Origin: Bacteroidota bacterium
GTDB lineage: Bacteria > Bacteroidota > Bacteroidia > Bacteroidales > P3
Assembly: GCA_017860255.1 (NCBI GenBank)
Contig: JAFNAR010000018.1
Location: 1 to 51,330 of the forward strand
DNA: 51,330 bases
Direction: 5' to 3'
This document shows positions 38,114-47,380 of this stretch, in pieces. Both the position numbers and the translations under genes were made by a program. Under the pieces are notes generated by a model. That model was given only the letters and a program-made list of their open reading frames with translations, was not told the origin of the DNA and ran no database searches. Numbering within the stretch: the first letter of the stretch is position 1; the number at the start of each line of letters is the position of its first letter.

Positions 38114-41100
38114 GTTGTTGAACTAAAGCAAAGATACAAACTTAAAAGCAATTCACAACAAAGACTGATGGATTAGTAGCTTCTCCTAAGTTGTTGAACT
38201 AAAGCAAAGATACAAACTTAAAAGCAATTCACAACACTGTTGCTGAGGGAGCAGACGAATTAATTGTTGTTGAACTAAAGCAAAGATACAAACTTAAAAG
38301 CAATTCACAACACTCGACCAAATAAGTCAAAATAAGGAAGAGTTGTTGAACTAAAGCAAAGATACAAACTTAAAAGCAATTCACAACTCAAGACCTAAAG
38401 AGGATTTAGATATTATTGTTGTTGAACTAAAGCAAAGATACAAACTTAAAAGCAATTCACAACATATAGTGCTTCTATGGCTAAAACAAGGTTGTTGTTG
38501 AACTAAAGCAAAGATACAAACTTAAAAGCAATTCACAACCACATAGTTTACGGCTCAACAACATACACAGTTGTTGAACTAAAGCAAAGATACAAACTTA
38601 AAAGCAATTCACAACCGTGTGTCAAGTGTAATTGTACATTAATAGGTTGTTGAACTAAAGCAAAGATACAAACTTAAAAGCAATTCACAACTATTTTCTC
38701 GATTGGATGATAAAAGAACTGGTTGTTGAACTAAAGCAAAGATACAAACTTAAAAGCAATTCACAACTACTGATATAGTTATGATTTTCAAGGAAGAGTT
38801 GTTGAACTAAAGCAAAGATACAAACTTAAAAGCAATTCACAACGAATCTGGCAATGCTAATCTGTTTGCTATGGTTGTTGAACTAAAGCAAAGATACAAA
38901 CTTAAAAGCAATTCACAACATGTGGTTGTATTGCCCACCATTATAGGGGGTTGTTGAACTAAAGCAAAGATACAAACTTAAAAGCAATTCACAACTTCAG
39001 ATTAATAATTTAAAAAACTACTACTGTTGTTGAACTAAAGCAAAGATACAAACTTAAAAGCAATTCACAACAGGAGCGTGGTAAACTCCTGCTATGGAAA
39101 AGTTGTTGAACTAAAGCAAAGATACAAACTTAAAAGCAATTCACAACAGCTTATTAAGATATTCAGGAGAAATATTAGTTGTTGAACTAAAGCAAAGATA
39201 CAAACTTAAAAGCAATTCACAACACTTATTTCAATGTGATATTTGGCATTAAGTTGTTGAACTAAAGCAAAGATACAAACTTAAAAGCAATTCACAACTG
39301 AAAATAAGTCTCGATTATTTAAAAATAAGTTGTTGAACTAAAGCAAAGATACAAACTTAAAAGCAATTCACAACAAACTCCACATTGTTCTGTTAATCTA
39401 ATACGTTGTTGAACTAAAGCAAAGATACAAACTTAAAAGCAATTCACAACTGTAGAGCAATTCGGAGGGATAGGCAAGACGTTGTTGAACTAAAGCAAAG
39501 ATACAAACTTAAAAGCAATTCACAACAAGAAGTGCGGATGTGTTAAATCCGCACTCGTTGTTGAACTAAAGCAAAGATACAAACTTAAAAGCAATTCACA
39601 ACAGAGACGAATTGAAAAGGATGTTGCCAAAAGTTGTTGAACTAAAGCAAAGATACAAACTTAAAAGCAATTCACAACAACTGAGCGTTGAACTCTTCTA
39701 AATCGTATGTTGTTGAACTAAAGCAAAGATACAAACTTAAAAGCAATTCACAACTCTCAACTCTTAGCATAGTATCAGCCAAGCGTTGTTGAACTAAAGC
39801 AAAGATACAAACTTAAAAGCAATTCACAACTTTGTTCTCACAGTATGTGTAATACTCCTTGTTGTTGAACTAAAGCAAAGATACAAACTTAAAAGCAATT
39901 CACAACTATGGAGAGAAGAATGATGCAACTATATATGTTGTTGAACTAAAGCAAAGATACAAACTTAAAAGCAATTCACAACATGAGGCTGGTAAGGTAA
40001 AAGCAAATATTGGTTGTTGAACTAAAGCAAAGATACAAACTTAAAAGCAATTCACAACAACCCGATAACAGTTATGTCTTCTGCATAAGTTGTTGAACTA
40101 AAGCAAAGATACAAACTTAAAAGCAATTCACAACACGCCAGGTATTAGTGCTTTACTGGTAGATGTTGTTGAACTAAAGCAAAGATACAAACTTAAAAGC
40201 AATTCACAACTTGATTTTTTTCTTTGTTCTCTTTTTGGAAGTTGTTGAACTAAAGCAAAGATACAAACTTAAAAGCAATTCACAACAATTAAGTGATGTA
40301 GAAGATAAACCTGAATGTTGTTGAACTAAAGCAAAGATACAAACTTAAAAGCAATTCACAACATTGAAGATTGCCAATGTTTCAGGTCTTAGGTTGTTGA
40401 ACTAAAGCAAAGATACAAACTTAAAAGCAATTCACAACAGAAGGTAAAGAAGATATTAGTAATGATAAGTTGTTGAACTAAAGCAAAGATACAAACTTAA
40501 AAGCAATTCACAACTTCTAATTTGGAATATTCTCCTTCTGTTACGTTGTTGAACTAAAGCAAAGATACAAACTTAAAAGCAATTCACAACTTTTTAGAGA
40601 TTTTACATATATAATAGCTGGTTGTTGAACTAAAGCAAAGATACAAACTTAAAAGCAATTCACAACAATCTCGTTGGGTAGTCTTTCTCGTCTATAGTTG
40701 TTGAACTAAAGCAAAGATACAAACTTAAAAGCAATTCACAACTGTCGAGTCAAGCTACTAATGTCTCCTAAAGTTGTTGAACTAAAGCAAAGATACAAAC
40801 TTAAAAGCAATTCACAACTATAGCCTCTATGAGTGGACACGTTGAAGGGTTGTTGAACTAAAGCAAAGATACAAACTTAAAAGCAATTCACAACAAAGAA
40901 GCTCAAAGCCTTAATCAATTGGATGTTGTTGAACTAAAGCAAAGATACAAACTTAAAAGCAATTCACAACGAACTATCACACCATTAGTTTGTTTTATTC
41001 GTTGTTGAACTAAAGCAAAGATACAAACTTAAAAGCAATTCACAACATGATTGGGATTTTAATGTTGTCCTTGATAGTTGTTGAACTAAAGCAAAGATAC

Positions 41101-41653
41101 AAACTTAAAAGCAATTCACAACTCCAACAGTAGGATTAAAGCCTTCTGGAATGTTGTTGAACTAAAGCAAAGATACAAACTTAAAAGCAATTCACAACTA
41201 TCCCGACAAACAATTAAATTACAAGCTAGTTGTTGAACTAAAGCAAAGATACAAACTTAAAAGCAATTCACAACACCCAGACTTCACCATCCATCCACAT
41301 TGCGGTTGTTGAACTAAAGCAAAGATACAAACTTAAAAGCAATTCACAACTTGAATATATTAGAGATAATCACTATTCAGTTGTTGAACTAAAGCAAAGA
41401 TACAAACTTAAAAGCAATTCACAACTGCATATCACGAGTAACATCACGAAGATGAGTTGTTGAACTAAAGCAAAGATACAAACTTAAAAGCAATTCACAA
41501 CTGTTAAGTTACCATATGAAGAAAGAAAACAGTTGTTGAACTAAAGCAAAGATACAAACTTAAAAGCAATTCACAACCTTCGGAATTCCTACAACCGTAG
41601 CCAGTTCGTTGTTGAACTAAAGCAAAGATACAAACTTAAAAGCAATTCATTGC
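38114..41653 (-). CRISPR. CRISPR array, 47 repeats of 46 nt, 46 spacers
   Basis: The plus-strand repeat starts gttgttgaactaaagc and ends aaaagcaattcacaac (46 nt). 46 copies look identical, starting at 38114 with a 76-nt period. Spacers are 30 nt except two of 29 (39224-39252 and 41351-41379). The last repeat (41608-41653) diverges after position 42, marking the ancestral end, so new spacers probably enter at the cas2 side. Anti-repeat complementarity in the tracrRNA shows that crRNAs are read from the minus strand, as spacer then gttgtgaattgc. Each canonical repeat holds TTG-N19-TATCTTTG on that strand, a promoter aimed at the adjoining spacer. Confidence 0.97.
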
Positions 41654-41726
41654 AATAAAACTTTCTTTATTTTTCAAATAAAAAACTATTTCTCAAAAAC
41701 TATGATATAGTTTCCAATTAAATGTT

Positions 41727-41734
41727 TATCTTTG
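41727..41734 (+). promoter_or_regulatory. -7 element for the gene at 41794
   Basis: TATCTTTG matches TAnnTTTG; no TTTG is seen at the -33 distance. The start would be near 41741 with a leader of about 53 nt. It lies in the 140-nt gap beyond the array. Confidence 0.4.
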
Positions 41735-41793
41735 AGGCGTGAAAATGATTTAAAGTTTAAATTTTTATTAGAAACTAATAATAACTTTTTCTT

Positions 41794-42870
41794 ATGGCTA
41801 AAAATGTAATTTCCTTATTATTATTGTTTTTACTTCCTTTTGGAATTTTTGCTCAAACAAAAAAGATTGAATTTTCTTATGAACCTTTAAAGGTTATAAG
41901 TAATGATATTTATGTTGATTCGGTTATTGACTCAAGGGCTGATAAATCGTTGATTGGTTTTGCAAGTTATGATAATTTGAAGGGTAAGATTAATTTAAAG
42001 AATGGTGCAAGTGAGGCTCTCTCAGGCTTTTTTAGATTCAATTTTCCAAACTCTTATGGCAATCTTCCTGTTGTGGTTGAGATTAAGGATTTGGATGTGA
42101 GTAAAACTAAAACAGATTATTTTGACTCAATAAAAACTAATCTTAATCTTGTTATTCATTATAAGGTTAATGATTCAATTTATGCACAATATCCTTATGA
42201 GGTTTCTTCTTCAATTAATGCGAAGGATGGTTTTAAGGATATTGAGAAAGAGATTAGGAAGTGTATCGAGCATGCATTTAAGGGTTTTATTGTAGAGAAT
42301 ATAAAGCTTATTTATGACTACAAGTCTAAATTTAAAGATACGCAAGAGGATTCTCCTTCAAAGGCAAGGGATATTGTTGATCCTTCAATTAGTCTTAATT
42401 CAGAACAAAAATCACATAAAAATTACTCCACTGCCATTGGCTTGGTTCCAAGTATGGGTGCAACTTCTATGGGTGTTTCGCTTAGTGTTTATAGTTTTGT
42501 TAATCAAAAAGAGGATCAAAAAATTCTCTTACCTATGGTGGTAAATATTGATTATCTTATGGTAACGGATTATTTTATCAGACAATATGGTTATTATAAT
42601 GCTAAATTTTCTTATTACAAATTAGGGGTGAATCCTTTATTGAGAATTTATAAGAAATCTTATTTCTCTTTTATAGGTCAGTTTGTTTTTGGCTTTGATT
42701 CAATGGGAGGGGATACAAGGTTAGTTGTAGGTTTGAATTTAGGTCAAGGATTTTATTATTTCCCGAATAAGGGTTTTTATTGCGGATTTGGTATTTATGA
42801 ATATGGCTCTTCATCAAGAGTTTATCCTTTTGATTTAGGTTTGAAATTGGAGTTAGGGGTGAAGTTTTAA
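41794..42870 (+). CDS. secreted protein of unknown function, possible C-terminal barrel
   Basis: 358 residues. A clear signal peptide (VISLLLLFLLPFGIFA, cut near AQT) is present. The first half (about 25-185) is a mixed soluble domain with DVKNKT-like acidic and hydrophobic alternation. The second half (about 205-358) has short amphipathic strands rich in Tyr, Phe and Gly (YYFPNKGFYCGFGIYEYG, ending LGLKLELGVKF), as in small outer-membrane barrels. No family recognised. It is the first gene past the CRISPR array and probably unrelated to it. Confidence 0.55.
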   Translation: MAKNVISLLLLFLLPFGIFAQTKKIEFSYEPLKVISNDIYVDSVIDSRADKSLIGFASYDNLKGKINLKNGASEALSGFFRFNFPNSYGNLPVVVEIKDLDVSKTKTDYFDSIKTNLNLVIHYKVNDSIYAQYPYEVSSSINAKDGFKDIEKEIRKCIEHAFKGFIVENIKLIYDYKSKFKDTQEDSPSKARDIVDPSISLNSEQKSHKNYSTAIGLVPSMGATSMGVSLSVYSFVNQKEDQKILLPMVVNIDYLMVTDYFIRQYGYYNAKFSYYKLGVNPLLRIYKKSYFSFIGQFVFGFDSMGGDTRLVVGLNLGQGFYYFPNKGFYCGFGIYEYGSSSRVYPFDLGLKLELGVKF

Positions 42871-42935
42871 AATGTAAAGTATGTTAAGTGTGAGCAATTC
42901 TTATTGCTATTTATATATTATTAAATAACTTAACC

Positions 42936-43790
42936 ATGAAAAACAAGAAAAAAAAGTTTTTTGTATCTTTCTTTATGTTTTTTGTAATCGAAGTTGTAGC
43001 AACTCCTCAAATTTCAGATAAACTTATTTACAAAGGAGATACACTTAATGTGTATTTTAATTTATCAGAAGAATTTTATAAAATTGATACAGTTATAAAT
43101 GATACGCCTATCTATAATTATAGTGTATTAAATGTTAATCTCTTTGGAAAGAAAATATCTTGTGGAACAACAGCTTGTTGGAGAGGTTATAGATCAATTT
43201 GGGAGATTATAGATAATCAAATATATTTAATAGGTATTTATAGCTGTTGTTATTATGATGATTCTATTAAAGCAGATTTGAATTATTTGTTCAAAGATAA
43301 ATGCATTAATGGAAAAGTAAAAGCTACATGGATTAATGGAAATTTTATATGTGGTAAGGGGGAAAGATTAATATATGACCATGATATGTATTCAGGGGGA
43401 GTTTATGAATACGATATGGAAATTAATCTTGAAAAAGGTAAACTAATAGATACAAAGCTTTATAATAATACTAAATCAAAACAATCGGACTATCCCCAAA
43501 ATTCTATAAAAATGCTAAATCACATTTATAGTAATATAAATTGGGATATTCTACCACAAGAAGATACAACAATTAGAATCTTTCTTGAATTCTCAGGTAA
43601 TGAATATGGAATAATTGATGAAGTGAAGATTCTGAAAGGTTTTAATGAAACTTATAATCAAGAGGCAATAAGAGTTATAAAAACTATACCTGAATGGGAT
43701 ATATATTATATTAAAGGTGAGTTTAAGAGGAAAGTATGGATGATGCCAATAATTTTCAGTAAAGAAAATAGAAATAAATATAAAAAATGA
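42936..43790 (+). CDS. secreted protein with TonB-C-terminal-like domain
   Basis: 284 residues with a signal-type N-terminus (KKKFFVSFFMFFVIEVVA). The middle is unassigned and Cys-rich (GTTACWRGY, YSCCYYDD). The last 90 residues resemble the energy-transducer TonB C-terminus: IIDEVKILKGFNETYNQEAIRVIKTIPEWD then KVWMMPIIF. No Pro-rich linker or ExbB/ExbD genes are present, so it is probably one of the many secreted TonB_C proteins, not a true transducer. Its first 41 nt are nearly identical to the start of the next gene, which it overlaps by ATGA. Confidence 0.6.
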   Translation: MKNKKKKFFVSFFMFFVIEVVATPQISDKLIYKGDTLNVYFNLSEEFYKIDTVINDTPIYNYSVLNVNLFGKKISCGTTACWRGYRSIWEIIDNQIYLIGIYSCCYYDDSIKADLNYLFKDKCINGKVKATWINGNFICGKGERLIYDHDMYSGGVYEYDMEINLEKGKLIDTKLYNNTKSKQSDYPQNSIKMLNHIYSNINWDILPQEDTTIRIFLEFSGNEYGIIDEVKILKGFNETYNQEAIRVIKTIPEWDIYYIKGEFKRKVWMMPIIFSKENRNKYKK

Positions 43791-45325
43791 AAAACAAGAA
43801 AAAAAAGTTTATTGTATCTTTCTTTATTGAGCTAAATCTCATTTTCTCATTAGGTTTGATTTCTTATTATTTATTGCAATTAATTCTAAATGTTTATTTC
43901 ATTTATGTATTTCTTGCTGTTGCAATCTTATATTATCTTTTCTCGTATTTTATTCTTAAGAAAACTATTTTTAAATGCTTGAATGTCAAAGTTAGCCAAA
44001 GATTAAAAATATTATTATTCCTGTTTGGAGCAAATATAATATTTTACCTTTTGGTAATGACTTTAAATAATACCCATAGTTCAAAATATAGTTTTATGGG
44101 GATGAGGTATTATCCTTATAATGTTCATTTGAAGGTTGATAAAAATGTTCAAAATAAAATAGACTTTATTCAAAATGAAAACACTTCTGCAAAAGACTAT
44201 ATCATCAATTTATTTGATAAATATGATGTGGTTATATTGGGAGAAAGGATTCATACAGAAAACACTCAATGGGATTTAATTTATGATATTGTTTCAGATA
44301 GGAGATTTATTGAAAAGGCAGGAAATGTTTTTACTGAAATGGGCTCTGCTGACTATCAGTATTTGGCAGATGAATATTTTTATAAAAAGTATAATTCAGA
44401 AAAAGAATTAGATAAGGCTACCACAAAATTATTTTACTTAGCGGAGGGGATTACAGAAAAGAAAAATTATTTTACTTTCTTTAAGAGGCTTAATTTATTA
44501 AATCAAACATTGCCTGATTCTTTAAAAATAAGAGAAAACTTTACTTCAATTAATCAATATCCTTTAGATATTAAAACTCCTGAAGAGTTTGAAAAACATC
44601 ATAAATATTGGAATCATTTTTATGATAGCATTATGGCGGATAATGTTATTAAGGGATATGCAAGAATACAAAAGGGAGAAAAGCGAAAGAAAATATTAGT
44701 AATAACAAATTTTACTCATTCATTCAATCTCACAAAACATAAATTTAAGAATTTGAAAAATGAAACTACTTACATAATTGATTCATTAAAGGGCAGTGTT
44801 GCAAATGTATTAATAAACAGTATAGCAGCAGGAAAGAAATACTATTCTCAGTATTTTTTAGGTTCTCATAATAAAAGTTCTTGGGATAAAGCTTTTGAGT
44901 TATGTGGCAATAAAAGTATAGGTTTTGATTTGGAAGGCAGTCCTTTTGGAGAAGATCAGTTTGATATGAATTTGAATTATAGCCAATTTAAATATAAGGA
45001 TGTTTACTACGGATTTGTATTCTATAAATCAAAGTTTGATTGGGTAAATTGGATAGGGAGATTTCCTTACGAGTTGTAAGATGATTTTATTGATGAATAC
45101 AAAAGAAGAAACATCCTTTATGGTCAAGAGAAAGCAAACTTGTATATTAAAGAACAAAAGCAAAGCAAAGATTATGATAAGTTTGTTGAAGGCAAAATTA
45201 GTATGGACTTATTTGTATATGCTAAACAGAATATCAAACTAATAAGCTATCAACTAATTTTTATCCTTTCAAACTTTCTAATTCTTATCTTGATTTTAAG
45301 ATATATCATTAAGTCGAGAAAATAA
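43787..45325 (+). pseudogene. EreA/ChaN-like membrane protein interrupted by one in-frame TAA
   Basis: The reading frame 43787-45079 (430 residues) has two or three N-terminal helices and the same soluble domain as the gene at 29435-31786: YDVVILGERIHTENTQWD, VFTEMGS, LVITNFTHSF and FDLEGSPFGEDQFDM. It stops at TAA 45077-45079 just after FPYEL. The same frame then stays open for 82 codons to the TAA at 45323-45325 and encodes DDFIDEYKRRN and so on, a charged linker and a C-terminal membrane helix (IFILSNFLILILILRYII), as in the intact relative. One point substitution therefore seems to have removed the C-terminal anchor. It could be a recent pseudogene, a working truncated protein or a readthrough site. 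No frameshift is seen. Confidence 0.7.
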
Positions 45326-45346
45326 TTTTAATATTTAAACAAAAAA

Positions 45347-45375
45347 ATAGGGGCAAATGAAAAATTTGTCCCTAT
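45347..45375 (-). terminator. terminator of efp (possibly bidirectional)
   Basis: ataggggcaaat (45347-45358) pairs with atttgtccctat (45364-45375) with one G-U, 5-nt loop. Reading the minus strand it is followed by seven T (complement of 45341-45347), which suits efp. The plus-strand side is weaker. Confidence 0.8.
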
Positions 45376-45403
45376 CTTATTTTATTCTGTTGTATTAAAG
45401 TCT

Positions 45404-45967
45404 TTATTTTATTCTTTCAGAATATTCAGATGTTCTTGTGTCAACCTTAATTCTTTCTCCTGTTTCAATGAAAAGAGGAACTCTAATTTTTGCTCCTGTT
45501 TCAACTGTTGCTTCTTTGGTTGCATTGGTTGCTGTGTTGCCTTTTACTCCGGGTTCAGTGTAGGTTATTTCCATTTCAACAAATGGTGGCAATTCGCAAG
45601 AAAGTGGTGTTTCTGTGTCTGCATGAACAATCATTTCAACGTATTGTCCTTCTTTTAAGAATTGTGGAGCGTTGATGATTTCTTCTTGAATTGATATTTG
45701 TTCAAAATCTTCAGTATGCATAAAATTATATCCAGAATCATCTTTATAAAGGAATGTGTAAGGACGACGTTCAATACGAGCTACGTCAATTTTTGTTCCT
45801 GCCAAAAAAGAATGTTCTAATGTTCTTCCTGTTTTGAAACTTTTTAGTCTTGTACGAACAAATGTATTTCCTTTACCTGGTTTAACATGTAAGAATTCAA
45901 CTACTGAAAGCAAATCTCCATTCATTTCAATACATAGTCCATTTTTAATATCTGCTGTTGTTGCCAT
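45404..45967 (-). CDS. efp: translation elongation factor P
   Basis: Relieves ribosome stalling at consecutive prolines. The 187-residue product has the three beta-barrel domains. The tip of domain I carries the loop KPGKGNTF with the modifiable Lys at residue 32, and domain III ends TGERIKVDTRTSEYSERIK. No EpmA-type or other modifying enzyme is seen in this window. It lies 21 nt downstream of a small membrane-protein gene and probably shares its promoter at 46270-46300. Confidence 0.96.
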   Translation of the reverse strand: MATTADIKNGLCIEMNGDLLSVVEFLHVKPGKGNTFVRTRLKSFKTGRTLEHSFLAGTKIDVARIERRPYTFLYKDDSGYNFMHTEDFEQISIQEEIINAPQFLKEGQYVEMIVHADTETPLSCELPPFVEMEITYTEPGVKGNTATNATKEATVETGAKIRVPLFIETGERIKVDTRTSEYSERIK

Positions 45968-45988
45968 AAAAAAGTTTGGTTTTTTTAA

Positions 45989-46246
45989 TTATTTTTTATC
46001 TTCTTCTTTTCTTAGTTCTTCAATTCTGCTTTTCAAAAATTCATTTTCCTCTGTTAGGTCTTTATGAAATTTTTGATAGTAGTTTGCCTTTAGTGTGCTG
46101 CCAACCATTCTCAAAATACATACTCCCAAAAGCAGGGTAAGTGTTATTTCTGAGCTTGGTTTTAGAAAAATATAGTATCCTATTATTCCAATTATTCCTA
46201 AGTAGGATAATAAATCTAATAGTTTTGAGACTTTAATTGCATTCAT
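45989..46246 (-). CDS. small membrane protein with C-terminal coiled coil
   Basis: 85 residues: two hydrophobic segments (about 10-28 and 35-52) and a charged helix (LTEENEFLKSRIEELRKEEDKK) likely to form a coiled coil in the cytoplasm. No family recognised. It is supported by a perfect promoter placed 17 nt upstream of its predicted transcript start codon region and by tight linkage to efp. Confidence 0.65.
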   Translation of the reverse strand: MNAIKVSKLLDLLSYLGIIGIIGYYIFLKPSSEITLTLLLGVCILRMVGSTLKANYYQKFHKDLTEENEFLKSRIEELRKEEDKK

Positions 46247-46269
46247 ATTTAATAATGTTCAATAGATTG

Positions 46270-46300
46270 CAAAATTACTCCTTTTTCCCTTTTTAACAAA
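46270..46300 (-). promoter_or_regulatory. promoter of the small membrane protein-efp operon
   Basis: On the minus strand TTTG (46300-46297) and TAATTTTG (46277-46270), 19 nt apart. The start is near 46263, about 17 nt before the ATG at 46246. Confidence 0.75.
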
Positions 46301-46303
46301 ATA

Positions 46304-46337
46304 TTTGAATAAATGATGAATTTTTTATCTATATTTG
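46304..46337 (+). promoter_or_regulatory. promoter of the 46380-50887 operon
   Basis: TTTG (46304-46307) and TATATTTG (46330-46337) with 22-nt spacing. The start is near 46344, with a 36-nt leader. The -33 elements of the two divergent promoters are only 3 nt apart (46300 and 46304). Confidence 0.6.
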
Positions 46338-46379
46338 CAAGTTGACAAATAGAGTAAAATAGTATTAAACCTATAAACT

Positions 46380-47378
46380 ATGAAGAGAATATTCTTGTAT
46401 ATTATTGTGAGTTTAATTGCCATGAGTGGCTTTTCACAAAATGTTGTTGATCTTGATGACCAAAAACTTACTGACTTTACTAATAAACTGATTAATCTTC
46501 CTTTCTCCGAAAGAGATGTTATTGTTAAGGCTTGTGAGGTGTTTGAAAAAGATTTTGCTAACGATCCTTATGTGGCAGATTGGGCATTTCAAATTCTTTA
46601 CTACTACCATGAAATTAGTTGTGAGGACAAAACAGTAACGCTTCATAAAACTTTCTCCGATAAAGAAATTAGAGGATATTTCCATAAAGATATTTGGGTA
46701 TTACCTACTCTTAAATCTAATATTGCTTCTTTCATCACTGAATATGCAAAATGGGGTTATAGAATTTCTTCCGATGAGGATACTTCCTATGCTATGGAAG
46801 TGGATTCAACCTATTTGATTAAACGTCTTTCAAAATATCTTTCAACTGATTATGCTTACTACTTCACCAACTATGTTGCTGATTTAGGTGTTACTCCTTA
46901 TTGGCACTGCACTTTAAATGTTCCTATATCTGAAATTATGAGAAGAGTTCAGTGGAGAGATTTATTGCTTGACAGAAATCCTGATTTTGTTAGAAATGAT
47001 TTAGTTAATCGTGAAATACAACACCTTCTCTTTTCCGTAACCAAAGGTTTAGAGTATACTCCAATTTATGGTGAAAATGCAGATGAAATGAAGGTTCACG
47101 ACCCAAGAGAGGGATTTGATTTTACTAAAATTGCAAATGAGTCAGAAATAATTTTACCTCAATATAAAGATGCAATTCAAGCATATTATAGAACTTATCC
47201 TGAAACCACTTGGGGTTTGTATTTAACTGAATTTATGCATCGCTTAGCCCTTAATAAGTATCGTTTCTCTAACGAAATTGATGAATTTGTTTTAGAAAAA
47301 CTTTTCCCAAGCAACAGAAAAAACATAGATCCTTTGTTAAAATATAAGGATATGCTTATTGACAATTTAATGGATTAA
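46380..47378 (+). CDS. secreted protein of unknown function
   Basis: 332 residues. A signal peptide (IFLYIIVSLIAMSGFS, cut near SQN) is followed by a largely helical body. Aromatic-rich phrases such as DYAYYFTNYVADLGVTPYWHC and TYPETTWGLYLTEFMHRLALNK are visible. No catalytic motif or named family is recognised. The next gene, an S9 peptidase, begins 2 nt after the stop, so the two proteins are probably made together in the periplasm or on the outer membrane. Confidence 0.6.
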   Translation: MKRIFLYIIVSLIAMSGFSQNVVDLDDQKLTDFTNKLINLPFSERDVIVKACEVFEKDFANDPYVADWAFQILYYYHEISCEDKTVTLHKTFSDKEIRGYFHKDIWVLPTLKSNIASFITEYAKWGYRISSDEDTSYAMEVDSTYLIKRLSKYLSTDYAYYFTNYVADLGVTPYWHCTLNVPISEIMRRVQWRDLLLDRNPDFVRNDLVNREIQHLLFSVTKGLEYTPIYGENADEMKVHDPREGFDFTKIANESEIILPQYKDAIQAYYRTYPETTWGLYLTEFMHRLALNKYRFSNEIDEFVLEKLFPSNRKNIDPLLKYKDMLIDNLMD

Positions 47379-47380
47379 TA

